From: Chloroflexota bacterium
GTDB lineage: Bacteria > Chloroflexota > Anaerolineae > Anaerolineales > UBA11579
Assembly: GCA_019456165.1 (NCBI GenBank)
Contig: VRUJ01000024.1
Location: 1 to 64,000, forward strand
DNA: 64,000 nucleotides
Reading direction: 5' to 3'
In this document: one piece after another, positions 52,071 to 61,779 of the stretch
How the letters are laid out: each line of letters begins with the position of its first letter
How positions within the stretch are numbered: position 1 is the first letter of the stretch
Notes under the pieces: model-generated
The model's database searches: none
The model's input: only the letters and a program-made list of their open reading frames with translations
Told to the model about the DNA's origin: nothing
Made by a program: the position numbers and the translations under genes

Positions 52071-53675
52071 TTGGAAATACCAGAAAAAACATTGAAGAAT
52101 CCTCTTAGTTGGACTTATTGGGCGGGGATTGGCTTGGGTATCATCATATTAGCATTGTTGCTGGCCGGAGTATCAACGGGGTTTTCAAGCGTGCAAGGCT
52201 GGGTATCATTCGTTTTTGGTTTGCTGTTGATTGCGCTGATCCTCCGGGTGAGTTGGCGCTCTCTGCATAACGAATCACTTCCGCGTTCGTTGGGAATTCT
52301 TCTGCTTGGAGCAGTTCTTCTACGCCTGGCGGCTGGAGTCTTGTGGTTCGTGAGTTTGCCAGCCGGAGGCTATGACACTCCCGAGCAGAATGCAGGCTAC
52401 GTAATGACGGATGCTTTTAGGCGCGATACCCTTGCATGGGAATTAGCGCAGTCTGAAATAACAATGGCTGAAGTATTCAGTAATTATCAGTCTGCGGACC
52501 AATATGGCGGTCTTTTGTTCCTAAATACTTTGGTTTACCGTATGCTTGGAGGAGACACTCACCAAGCATTATTGATGGTTACGCTGACGTCAGCTTTTTC
52601 TGCGATGGCAGTTTTGTTTATCTGGTTATTCTGTAAACGCGTTTGGGATACTGAAGTGGCTTGGTTAGCAGCGTGGGCGCTGGCTGTATATCCAGAGGCT
52701 GTACTGATGGGCAGCTCTCAATTGCGAGAAGCATTCACGGTTACCTTGGTGATGGTGGCTGTATTCGGCCTAATCCATTATTGGCAGGAGCGCACGTGGG
52801 TTGGCCCGGCCTGGACCTTGGGCGCATTGTTGTTAAGCCTGCCGCTCTCAGCCCCAGTCGCAACCTTTTTAGTAGCCATCCTGGGTTTATTAGCCTTAGC
52901 TCTAAGTGATTGGCGAGCTTTACGCCAGATGAAATTTTGGCTTGTGTTAGGGGGTCTGCTCGTGGTAACGGGTACAGGTGTTTGGCTGGCTTGGGATCGA
53001 TTTGCACCTGAAGGTGTAGAAAACCCTTTTGGGATGATAGTTTGGTGGTTGGGAGAATCAGCCAGGTGGCAAGCTTATTATTTTGAAAGAGCCTCCGGAT
53101 GGTTACAGACGATTTTTCGATCAACTCCAGAGTGGACTCACACGCCGTTTTTGTTGGGTTATGGAATTGTTCAACCTTTGTTACCCGCTGCCATCGTAGC
53201 TCCAGCTCCTACAATCTGGCGGGGTATTGCAATTTGGCGTGCTTTAGGTTGGACGGCTTTACTTTCTGTTTTGATCTATGCTGTATTTAAAACAATTCAA
53301 CAAAAAGATTGGCGGGGGATACCATTTGGACTTAATCTAGTTGTTTGGTTTGGTATTTTTGTGGCTGCATTTAGAGGCGGTGGGGATCAGTGGGATAACC
53401 CCCGCTATCGGGCATCCTTTGCTGGCTTACAAATCGCTTTAGCAGCCTGGGCTTGGGTGGAACAACGCCGCAAACCTGACCCATGGCTGCGGCGGGCGAT
53501 TGTTGGAGCAGGGTTGTTCGTGGGCTGGTTCTTGATGTGGTACGTGGGAAGATACACAGAATTTTATTGGCCAGTTAAGGGATTATTCCAAAATATTGGC
53601 TTGGGATTCGCCAGTGTGGTTTTGTATTTGCTGTGGGACTGGGCTGGTAAAAAACAGGACCGCAACAATTTATAA
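52071..53675 (+). CDS. Large multi-pass membrane protein of the polysaccharide cluster
   Basis: I do not recognise a specific family. The 534 residues hold about 10-12 hydrophobic helices, with an extracellular loop from about 95 to 145 (LPAGGYDTPEQNAGY). It has the look of GT39/ArnT-like or polymerase-like proteins, but lacks the near-N-terminal Asp-Glu motif of the PMT proteins at 56051 and 58496. The apparent start is TTG with GGAGCACGATAA upstream. It could be the missing Wzy-like polymerase of the cluster; this is only a guess from position and topology. Confidence 0.7.
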   Translation: MEIPEKTLKNPLSWTYWAGIGLGIIILALLLAGVSTGFSSVQGWVSFVFGLLLIALILRVSWRSLHNESLPRSLGILLLGAVLLRLAAGVLWFVSLPAGGYDTPEQNAGYVMTDAFRRDTLAWELAQSEITMAEVFSNYQSADQYGGLLFLNTLVYRMLGGDTHQALLMVTLTSAFSAMAVLFIWLFCKRVWDTEVAWLAAWALAVYPEAVLMGSSQLREAFTVTLVMVAVFGLIHYWQERTWVGPAWTLGALLLSLPLSAPVATFLVAILGLLALALSDWRALRQMKFWLVLGGLLVVTGTGVWLAWDRFAPEGVENPFGMIVWWLGESARWQAYYFERASGWLQTIFRSTPEWTHTPFLLGYGIVQPLLPAAIVAPAPTIWRGIAIWRALGWTALLSVLIYAVFKTIQQKDWRGIPFGLNLVVWFGIFVAAFRGGGDQWDNPRYRASFAGLQIALAAWAWVEQRRKPDPWLRRAIVGAGLFVGWFLMWYVGRYTEFYWPVKGLFQNIGLGFASVVLYLLWDWAGKKQDRNNL

Positions 53676-53758
53676 GCGCTTATAATTTGGCTAAATCAGG
53701 CAAGATTATTTTGAAATCTTCTCTTTTATCTATCACAGCATAATAACCGGGAGGTCGT

Positions 53759-54727
53759 ATGCGCACCGCATTAATCACTGGAATTGCAGGGCAGGACGGG
53801 TCCTATCTGGCAGATTTCCTGTTGGGAAAAGGTTATAACGTAGTCGGTATGGTGCGGCGATCTAGTACAGTGACCTTTGAGCGAATCAGGCATATACAGG
53901 ATGAGATAAATATCGTACAAGGTGACCTGCATGACCAAAGTTCCCTAGTTGAAATTATTGAAGAGTTTCGCCCAGATGAAGTATATAATTTGGCTGCCCA
54001 ATCTTTTATACCGCTATCTTGGAAACAGCCAGTATTTACCGGCGAGGTAACTGCCATGGGGGTAACGCGTTTGTTGGAGGCTATCCGCTTGGTCAACCCT
54101 GCGACGCGTTTCTTCCAAGCATCTTCCAGCGAAATGTTCGGTAAGGTGCGCGCAGTACCACAAAATGAGAGCACACCCTTTTATCCCCGCAGCCCATATG
54201 GTGTTGCGAAAGCTTATGCCCACTGGGTTACAATAAATTATCGCGAATCATACAGCTTGTTTGCAGTCTCTGGTATCTTATTCAACCATGAGAGTCCTAG
54301 AAGAGGGCTTGATTTCGTTACGCGTAAAATCACGAATGGGGGCGCTCGAATAAAGTTGGGGCTGGCTGATGAGTTGCGCCTCGGCAACCTAGAATCGCAG
54401 CGGGATTGGGGGTTTGCAGGGGACTACGTAGAGGCAATGTGGTTGATGCTGCAAAGTGATCAACCAGAAGATTTCGTTATTGGAACCGGAAGAACACACT
54501 CGGTCCGCCAGTTCTGTGAGGCAGCTTTTAGTACCCTGGGATTGGATTATCAAGATTACGTTGTGCAAGACGAACGTTTCTACAGGCCAGTGGAGACTGA
54601 ATTGTTGTTATCTGATCCTAGCAAAGCCAAAGAAATACTGGGCTGGGAGCCAAAAGTAAGTTTCGAAAAGTTGATTCGAATGATGGTAGAATCTGATTTA
54701 AGCCTCGTAAGTAAAGAAGTGACTTAA
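53759..54727 (+). CDS. gmd: GDP-mannose 4,6-dehydratase-like enzyme
   Basis: The 322-residue extended SDR enzyme starts ALITGIAGQDGSYLADFLL, the Gmd signature, with the catalytic Tyr and Lys in SPYGVAKAYAHW and SSSEMFG. FNHESPRRG and QRDWGFAGDYVEAMW are Gmd hallmarks. It would make GDP-4-keto-6-deoxymannose, a step toward fucose, rhamnose-like or perosamine sugars. The following reductase or aminotransferase is not in the window. It is about 30-50 residues shorter than many Gmd proteins. ACCGGGAGGTCGT precedes the ATG. Confidence 0.9.
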   Translation: MRTALITGIAGQDGSYLADFLLGKGYNVVGMVRRSSTVTFERIRHIQDEINIVQGDLHDQSSLVEIIEEFRPDEVYNLAAQSFIPLSWKQPVFTGEVTAMGVTRLLEAIRLVNPATRFFQASSSEMFGKVRAVPQNESTPFYPRSPYGVAKAYAHWVTINYRESYSLFAVSGILFNHESPRRGLDFVTRKITNGGARIKLGLADELRLGNLESQRDWGFAGDYVEAMWLMLQSDQPEDFVIGTGRTHSVRQFCEAAFSTLGLDYQDYVVQDERFYRPVETELLLSDPSKAKEILGWEPKVSFEKLIRMMVESDLSLVSKEVT

Positions 54728-54843
54728 GATTTTATTGCAGCACTTATGCCCTTAGGAAACAAATTCTAATGCGGGATTTGCCTTTCTGATAAATTTTCAA
54801 TTGTTGTTGAATTTATCGAAATCTGGGATAATTTAAATCAGAG

Positions 54844-55860
54844 ATGAATAAGATTTACGTTCTTGACCAAGAATCAAATCAAGTAAATGATAATCTAAGT
54901 ATTTCCGTTGTTATTCCAGTGTTTAATGAGCAAGATAGCTTACTGGATTTGCATGAGGGTATGCATCAGGCTTTGAACGATTTAAAGCTGACTTGGGAGG
55001 TAGTTTACGTAGACGACGGCAGTACAGATAGTAGCAGTGAGGTTTTGGAAGGTATTGCCGAGCAGGATGCAGAACACACCCGGGTCGTAGCCTTACGCCG
55101 CAACTTTGGTCAGACAGCCGCGATTGCCGCTGGAATTGATCATGCAAGCGGAGCGATCATCGTGTTGATGGACGGTGATATGCAAAATGATCCCGCAGAC
55201 ATCCCTGTATTATTAGAGAAGATCGATGAAGGATACGATTTGGTTAGCGGCTGGCGGAAAGACCGAAAAGATGCGTTTCTAACGCGCACGCTGCCTTCTA
55301 GGATCGCGAATCGCATTATTTCGCGAGTCACGGGAGTTTATCTTCATGATTATGGTTGTACACTCAAGGCATACCGACGTGAGGTTATTACAGGTTTTAG
55401 GTTGTATGGTGAGATGCACCGGTTTATCCCGGCTTACGCTGGTTACGTTGGGGCTAAAGTTACCGAGGTTCCTGTAAGGCACCATCCGCGGAAATTCGGT
55501 AAAACCAATTACGGCCTGACTCGTACCATAAAGGTTCTCCTGGATTTGTTCACTGTGAAGTATTTAATCGGTTATGTGCATAAACCTATTTACCTTTTTG
55601 GAGGCACTGGCTTTGGTTTAATCGGAATTGGCTCACTAGGATTTACCTTTTTGCTTTTGAGAAAGTTGTTGTATAGGGGGGGGGTGGTAGATTCCCCGTA
55701 TTTCCTGGTTAGCATCATGCTATTTATCATGGGTTTCCAATCCATCTTGATGGGTTTGATTGCCGAAGTTATGGTGAGGACTTATCATGAATCACAGGCC
55801 AAACCCACATACAATGTGCGCTGGGTCATTCGGGGTGATGATGGGGCGAAAAAGGACTGA
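54844..55860 (+). CDS. DPM/GtrB-like GT2 glycosyltransferase with membrane anchor
   Basis: The first 230 residues are a GT2 domain: SVVIPVFNEQDSLLDLHEGM, YVDDGSTDSS, LMDGDMQNDP (DxD) and GCTLKAYRREV, which place it with dolichyl/undecaprenyl-phosphate sugar synthases. Two C-terminal membrane helices (about 245-270 and 285-310) match that group. It would load a sugar on undecaprenyl phosphate to serve as donor for GT39 enzymes such as those at 56051 and 58496. Confidence 0.9.
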   Translation: MNKIYVLDQESNQVNDNLSISVVIPVFNEQDSLLDLHEGMHQALNDLKLTWEVVYVDDGSTDSSSEVLEGIAEQDAEHTRVVALRRNFGQTAAIAAGIDHASGAIIVLMDGDMQNDPADIPVLLEKIDEGYDLVSGWRKDRKDAFLTRTLPSRIANRIISRVTGVYLHDYGCTLKAYRREVITGFRLYGEMHRFIPAYAGYVGAKVTEVPVRHHPRKFGKTNYGLTRTIKVLLDLFTVKYLIGYVHKPIYLFGGTGFGLIGIGSLGFTFLLLRKLLYRGGVVDSPYFLVSIMLFIMGFQSILMGLIAEVMVRTYHESQAKPTYNVRWVIRGDDGAKKD

Positions 55861-56050
55861 CAAATTGGTCAGAAGGGATGCTTTTGCGATAAATGAGTTA
55901 CTTACCGGTGGTTGATGAAGTTATCTGTTTCCCCGTGAAATATTTTGAATTATCATAGGATAGTTATCGTTCGCTTCGTAAGTGCAACTTTGATGGTTGA
56001 GAGAGAAACCAATCTGCAATTTTCTTGATACTGGGTAATTCAGCATCCTT

Positions 56051-57832
56051 TTAGGGGGGTGAAGGAATTTCTTCCGGTTCGAATAATTCTTGAGGCAAGG
56101 TATTGGTATCATAAATCCGCGCGTATTCAATATTATTTATCCATATCGAATGTTCTGGTTCGATTCCCTCTAATGTGGAGATGAGCTTTTCTGGCAATCT
56201 GCGATGCCATTGGTTGGTATAAGTAACCAAATAATCAGAATCGGCTAGCAGGCCTTGCTGGTCCCATTGGTTAGTGAAATTGATAAAATTTGTCTCTCCA
56301 TCAAAGAAATAGGATAAACACCCGATAGAGTACCATGAAAGAACTCTCATAGATTCTGCTCCAGGTTTAAGATTTAGGTATTCACCAACTTGATCTAAAC
56401 CCTCGCCAACCCCCACAAATCTTGTTTCCCCTGCCTTGCGGCTTCCACCTAACAAAGGATTGTAATAAGAAAAATAATAGGGAAATGAAATTAACGCGAT
56501 TGTTAGCTGATAGATAACCAGTCCTGCTAAAATCAAGTATGAGAGTCGCCTGGTTTTATTAAACCAATCAGTATTTTTCATCCCATTCAGCAGAGATACC
56601 CATCCAATTCCAGCAATTAAATCCAACATAATGTGTACAGGGATATAATATTTATCTGAGGATTTTTTGATAATAGTAATAAATGCTGTGTATATCAACA
56701 CAAACCATAGCAATCCAAGTATGCTTTTACGTATGGGTTCATCGGAAAATGGGTTATATTGTTTTTTGTATGCGATTAATGCGGCTAGCAAACCAAATAG
56801 CGCCGTGGGTGTGGTTCGCCAAATGTATACTCTCAAATAACGTAGATAATCCAAATTTGATAACTGAGAAAATACTTTGTTGAATGCTGTTAGAAAAGAT
56901 GTTGGAACAACCTCATTGTTAGAGATTTCATACACACTGGCTGCTATGGATGTGGGCGTTCTGATTATCCACATGATACTTTCTAGTGGGGAAGACCACA
57001 TTGCAGGCCAAAAAATTATTATAGCTAGCAATAAAGCTGATCCCCATAACACTAAAGGTTTAACCAGCCCACCCCAATATCTCTTTAAACCTGTGTTTAC
57101 AAATTGGCCATTTTTTCTGTCTTCGCGAAATTTCAGGAACAACAATAAACCTACTACTGGGAAACAAAATAATGTGGGTATCTTTGCAAGAATACCTATA
57201 CCGGCAATAAAACCTGAGAGAAACAACCATAAATTATGCTTACTTTTGTAGAGAAAAATTAGAAATGTTAACATTGAGAGAAGAATAAAACTTCCCATTG
57301 GTGCATCAAGATGCGCAGTACGCGTTAACGCGATGAAAAAAGGGTCAAATGCAATTAATAAAAACCCCATCAAAGCAGGCAAAGTCCCAAATAGCTGCTT
57401 TGCTATAATGAATCCTGTTGTGATCACAGCAGTTAATAATAAAACCATTATCACCCGGGAGGTGACAAGAATATCCCAAGGATTTACACTTTGTAATTCT
57501 AAAAAATCTAAAAATCTGATAAATTCATATGGCGGAAAAAGTCCCTGTCCTAAACCTCTATATTCCGGATATTCAATTAGAAAAGCAGCGGTTCCAACCC
57601 ACATAGTCACCACCCCAGGAGAAGAATTCAAATTAGTGGCAGCAAAATCCCTTTGCCCGAGAGCATAGTAGAAATTTGCGCTCCGGAATAACCATGCTGT
57701 TTCATCAGTCGCAACGAATTGGTCAAGCTTAAATCCTCTAGGTAACCAAAATATGATGGCAAATAGAAGGAATAATCCAAAATCACGGAAAGTAAATTTG
57801 AGCGGACTCACTTTCTTAATAATATTTGCCAT
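56051..57832 (-). CDS. GT39 (PMT/ArnT-like) membrane glycosyltransferase
   Basis: This 593-residue protein has about 12 helices. The near-N-terminal loop carries FVATDETAWLF, the Asp-Glu pair typical for PMT/ArnT enzymes, and the C-terminal part is a small non-membrane domain. It would transfer a sugar from a lipid-phosphate donor to protein or lipid on the outside face. It lies on the opposite strand to its neighbours, so it has its own transcription. It is AT-richer than the cluster core. Confidence 0.82.
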   Translation of the reverse strand: MANIIKKVSPLKFTFRDFGLFLLFAIIFWLPRGFKLDQFVATDETAWLFRSANFYYALGQRDFAATNLNSSPGVVTMWVGTAAFLIEYPEYRGLGQGLFPPYEFIRFLDFLELQSVNPWDILVTSRVIMVLLLTAVITTGFIIAKQLFGTLPALMGFLLIAFDPFFIALTRTAHLDAPMGSFILLSMLTFLIFLYKSKHNLWLFLSGFIAGIGILAKIPTLFCFPVVGLLLFLKFREDRKNGQFVNTGLKRYWGGLVKPLVLWGSALLLAIIIFWPAMWSSPLESIMWIIRTPTSIAASVYEISNNEVVPTSFLTAFNKVFSQLSNLDYLRYLRVYIWRTTPTALFGLLAALIAYKKQYNPFSDEPIRKSILGLLWFVLIYTAFITIIKKSSDKYYIPVHIMLDLIAGIGWVSLLNGMKNTDWFNKTRRLSYLILAGLVIYQLTIALISFPYYFSYYNPLLGGSRKAGETRFVGVGEGLDQVGEYLNLKPGAESMRVLSWYSIGCLSYFFDGETNFINFTNQWDQQGLLADSDYLVTYTNQWHRRLPEKLISTLEGIEPEHSIWINNIEYARIYDTNTLPQELFEPEEIPSPP

Positions 57833-58495
57833 GTGCTAATATTTATTCCTCAAGGTTTGTGACTATATATATCCCAAGATTATTTCTTTACTCTCTCATT
57901 AAGTATAATCGATTATCCTTTTTGGTAAGAGGGTGACTTCTCTCGTCTGGAGTAATCTGATGATTGTGTGAATTATTATACGTCACAAAAATCCCGAAAC
58001 TTGCCCTCAAAACTGATGGGTGATCTTGAGGGGGTGGTTCCAGAGCATTCAATATTCTTATATGGCATAGAATATGTGAGGATTTACAAAACTAGCGAAT
58101 TGCCGGCAAGGGTTTTTATAGCTGATAGTGAATGAAAAACCTGATTTAATCCACTAGACATAAACAGTTGCCAATTAATTCTCTTGCTCCTTAATAACAA
58201 GCTTCAGTGAAGCTGGTAAAGGATGGCATCCTTTTATTCATAGGCTGCTTGTGCTATTTGATCTATGGTAGAGATACCCAAGATTATAATAATCGTAAAA
58301 GGAATTGATAGAATTGGATACATATTGCTGTTCGAGCAATAACGATAAAGGTGTTGAATCCATATTCTTCCTTGAATTCAAGTGTTTGCTAAGTTGGATA
58401 TTACACTGTTATTTGTTATAATCCAGTTCTTTCCATTAAGGCGGAGAATATTTTGATTCTCAAATTCGGCGTGATTGTGTTGGAGACGGAATTGA
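57833..58495. other. Gene-free region between divergent GT39-like genes
   Basis: The 663 bases separate two divergent membrane glycosyltransferase genes and must hold both promoters. I found no ORF, tRNA or strong repeat. The region is AT-rich and may be decayed coding DNA, but no family fragment is recognised. Confidence 0.6.
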
Positions 58496-60421
58496 ATGAA
58501 AGTATTTTATAAAAAATTAGTTTCGATTTTTGAATATCCACGAATGGCTGAAATAATTGCAATTCTGGGTGGCCTGCTGTATTTTGTGCAACTCATATTT
58601 CATGCTTTCACACAGAGTTCTGTCCTAGACGAAGGGCTTTACCAATATAAAGGATATTTGTTTGCAACCGGGAAATATGTGCCATATCAAGAATATGGTC
58701 CCTGGACCAACCATATGCCTTTATCGTTTTTATCTTATGGGTATATCCAGCGTTTTTTGGAACCAGGTATCCGAACAGGGCGTTATTTTGCTATTTTCCT
58801 AGCAGTGCTGGGGATAATTGCAATCTGGATCCTCGTACGCCGCTTGGGGGGAAATTGGGCAGGAGCTGCGGCAGTATGGATAATGGCCATGAACCCAGCG
58901 ATGATAAAGATGTATAGTTTGGGAGTTTCACAGGTATTGGTTTTTGGAATGTTGGCATGGATTCTGGTATTGACGATAGGTGAAAACTTGCCTCGATGGC
59001 AGATAATTCTGGGTGTTTTTCTTTCTAGTTTGCTCGCTATGACACGCTTGAATCTGGTACCGGTGCTACCCTTGTTATTGGTTTATATCTTTTGGCAGCA
59101 TGGCCGACGATTGGGAATCTGGGCTGTAATTACAGGTCTACTGGTGGTATCGGTAGGACATTTTGTGATTTGGCCGGGGGTTTTCAAGTTATGGGCAAAT
59201 TGGCTACCGCAAATTATTATCCCCTTTTTAGAGGCTCGGCTTACTTCTAATGCGGCTACAACAAAAGATATAATTTCTACAATGGGAGGTTTTGGTGATT
59301 TTAATGCCTATTCAATAGAGCTATTAGGACCCCTCACGGCATTATTCCAAGGAATGCGCTTCCATTTTGTTGCCCTCACAGGAACGCTTTCAGCATTAAT
59401 GCTTTTGCCATTAAAGAGAAAATGGGAAAATGAAACGGTTTTTCGCGCAACAGTGTTTTTACTTGGGCTGTTTGCAGTCCTTTTTGGAGTTCATATGTGG
59501 GCAATATCTCAGAATGATTCTCTGTTATTTGCTTTCCCATTATATCTGTCATTCTTCTCTTTGTTGGGAGTGGTGTTGGTTACAATCACATTCCCTTATT
59601 GGCAAGGACGTGATTGGTTTGGTTGGCAAATACTAATTCCATTTATTATTCTAGCGATATCGGCTGGCATTAGTTTTGGAGCTGCTGAAGAAATCGGTGA
59701 ACAGTTGCTAAAAATTAATATTCCGCGCACGAATAATTTCTTTAGAACTTGGAACTTTTTGCCTGGGTATATTCCCCTTGACGAGTTTTTGGAGAACAAT
59801 TATGGGTTGGATTATGGTAGCTCAAAGAAAATTGTATCTGCAGGGGTCGGGTTCGGCATAGGAATACTAATGTTGATGGTTACGTATGGAACAAGGAAGC
59901 TGCTAGTCAAGAACAAAAAGCCGGTAACTTATTCCTTTGGTCACATGGCCTTGATTGTTTTCTTAGGTTTTGGATGGTTATTATCTCCGACTGAAGTTCT
60001 GGGGGGTAGTTACGATCAATATGATTGTGGTGGGAATGTAATCGCGTCCTATGAAACTGCAGGAGCACAACTAGCTGACCTCATACCGTCAGGTTCAAGT
60101 GTTTATTGGGCCGGAGGCGACTCTCCGATTATCCTGCTAAGTTTACCTAATATTGAAATATTCCCAGCACAACTGAATGGCCGGTTTTCGTTTCGAAATG
60201 GCGGCGATCCTGACGCTTTAGAGAGGGTTGGATATTGGAATCAAGAATTAGCTAATGAGTGGGCTCAAGAAGCCGATTTCATTTTGGTCGAAGACTCAAA
60301 TTATACAGGCTGGTTGAAAGACTGGGTTAATTCGGGGAGTTATTATGAACTTGAGAAAATCCCGCAAATATTATCTTGTCGTGATAACTCCGGTTTAAGA
60401 ATATTTGGAAAATTTCCGTAA
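58496..60421 (+). CDS. GT39-like membrane glycosyltransferase
   Basis: This 641-residue protein has about 12 helices. The first outside loop has SSVLDEGLYQYKGYLFATGK, with the Asp-Glu pair of the GT39/PMT family, and the last 130 residues form a soluble outside domain. It is probably a lipid-phosphate-sugar-dependent transferase for surface glycans. Start choice is not secure; the ATG follows GACGGAATTGA, a weak ribosome site. Confidence 0.78.
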   Translation: MKVFYKKLVSIFEYPRMAEIIAILGGLLYFVQLIFHAFTQSSVLDEGLYQYKGYLFATGKYVPYQEYGPWTNHMPLSFLSYGYIQRFLEPGIRTGRYFAIFLAVLGIIAIWILVRRLGGNWAGAAAVWIMAMNPAMIKMYSLGVSQVLVFGMLAWILVLTIGENLPRWQIILGVFLSSLLAMTRLNLVPVLPLLLVYIFWQHGRRLGIWAVITGLLVVSVGHFVIWPGVFKLWANWLPQIIIPFLEARLTSNAATTKDIISTMGGFGDFNAYSIELLGPLTALFQGMRFHFVALTGTLSALMLLPLKRKWENETVFRATVFLLGLFAVLFGVHMWAISQNDSLLFAFPLYLSFFSLLGVVLVTITFPYWQGRDWFGWQILIPFIILAISAGISFGAAEEIGEQLLKINIPRTNNFFRTWNFLPGYIPLDEFLENNYGLDYGSSKKIVSAGVGFGIGILMLMVTYGTRKLLVKNKKPVTYSFGHMALIVFLGFGWLLSPTEVLGGSYDQYDCGGNVIASYETAGAQLADLIPSGSSVYWAGGDSPIILLSLPNIEIFPAQLNGRFSFRNGGDPDALERVGYWNQELANEWAQEADFILVEDSNYTGWLKDWVNSGSYYELEKIPQILSCRDNSGLRIFGKFP

Positions 60422-60645
60422 AGATAATATTCTGTCTATGGCCACCGTATACCATTGAGGATGTGGTTACAAAAGCTGGTCTCGAATCCAAACGCGCCAT
60501 TCGGCACGAGTTTTCAAGTATTATTTTATTAGTTATTGAATTCATTAAAATTGGATACCTTTAATTACAGTATAATGAATAATTCCAGCAATTTTCTAAA
60601 CATTTTGGCGGGCTGGTTCACTGTAAAGTTTGAAACTCTTCAAAA

Positions 60646-61779
60646 ATGCGTATTCTGATCGTCAACAGCGAATACCCTCCAGTTGGAGGCGGAGCAAGCA
60701 ACGCAAGCGCTAATATAGCGCGAAAATTATCTGCGCTTGACCAGGAAGTAACCGTGCTCACCACGCGCTTTAATTCGCTGCCAGAAGAAGACCAGGGGGG
60801 AGTGAATATCGTGCGGGCTCCCGCTCGCCGCCGCCGCGTGGAACGGTCCGGGGTTTTTGAGCAACTAACATTTCTCTTCGGCGGCTGTTTGAGGGCGTCG
60901 CGCCTGATGCGCACTTGGCGGCCAGATGTGGTACTCGCATTCTTTGGAAGCCCAAGCGGAGTGATTGCCCTATACTTGCGGATGATCTATGGCCTACCCT
61001 ATGTGGTTTCTTTACGCGGCGGAGATGTGCCCGGATTTCGCCCTTATGACTTTGCTTTTTACCATAAATTAATCGGGCCATTATTACACGTTGTCTGGCG
61101 CAGAGCTGCCTCCGTAGTTGCGAACAGTTCCGGTTTACGCTTTTTCGCGCAGTCTTTTGATAGCAGCGTACCGATCCAAAAAATACCTAATGGAGTGGAT
61201 GCAGCGAACTATCCAGGCAGTACCCGGCGATGGGAACCTACCCACATATTATTTGTAGGGAGGCTGGTGTACCAAAAAGGTATTGATCTCTTGATTAAAG
61301 CCCTGGCAGGTATCAAAGAGCTAATTTGGGAAGTTTCGCTTGTTGGAGATGGCCCGCAGCGCAAAGAATTACAAGCCCTGGGAGAGCGTCTCGGAATCGG
61401 CGAACGCGTGAATTTTATTGGTTGGCAGGACCGAGAAATATTGGTAAAGCGTTACCAGCAGGCCAATCTATTTGTGTTCCCCTCACGCCATGAAGGTATG
61501 CCGAATGCTGTCTTAGAAGCAATGGCTAGCGGTTTACCGGTTATTGCATCTGCAATTGCTGGAAATGAGGAACTTGTATCACCAAATGAGACAGGTATTT
61601 TAGTTTCTGGAGAGGATGTAGATGCATTACGAGGGGCCTTGCGCGAGTTGATCTCGAACCCAAATCTACGAAAAAAAATGGGAATGGCTGGACGCAAACG
61701 TGTGCAGACCGACTATACCTGGGATAGAGTAGCCGAACAGTATTTAAAATTGTTGCAATCCGCTGTGGAATCTGCCTGA
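60646..61779 (+). CDS. GT4 glycosyltransferase
   Basis: The 377-residue GT-B enzyme starts MRILIVNSEYPPVGGGASNA, with IPNGVDAANYPG, ILFVGRLVYQKGIDLLIKAL, and SRHEGMPNAVLEAMASGLPV, where the E-x7-E motif of GT4 enzymes is complete. Overlaps the AsnB gene (TGATG). The upstream 224 bases hold no gene. Confidence 0.92.
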   Translation: MRILIVNSEYPPVGGGASNASANIARKLSALDQEVTVLTTRFNSLPEEDQGGVNIVRAPARRRRVERSGVFEQLTFLFGGCLRASRLMRTWRPDVVLAFFGSPSGVIALYLRMIYGLPYVVSLRGGDVPGFRPYDFAFYHKLIGPLLHVVWRRAASVVANSSGLRFFAQSFDSSVPIQKIPNGVDAANYPGSTRRWEPTHILFVGRLVYQKGIDLLIKALAGIKELIWEVSLVGDGPQRKELQALGERLGIGERVNFIGWQDREILVKRYQQANLFVFPSRHEGMPNAVLEAMASGLPVIASAIAGNEELVSPNETGILVSGEDVDALRGALRELISNPNLRKKMGMAGRKRVQTDYTWDRVAEQYLKLLQSAVESA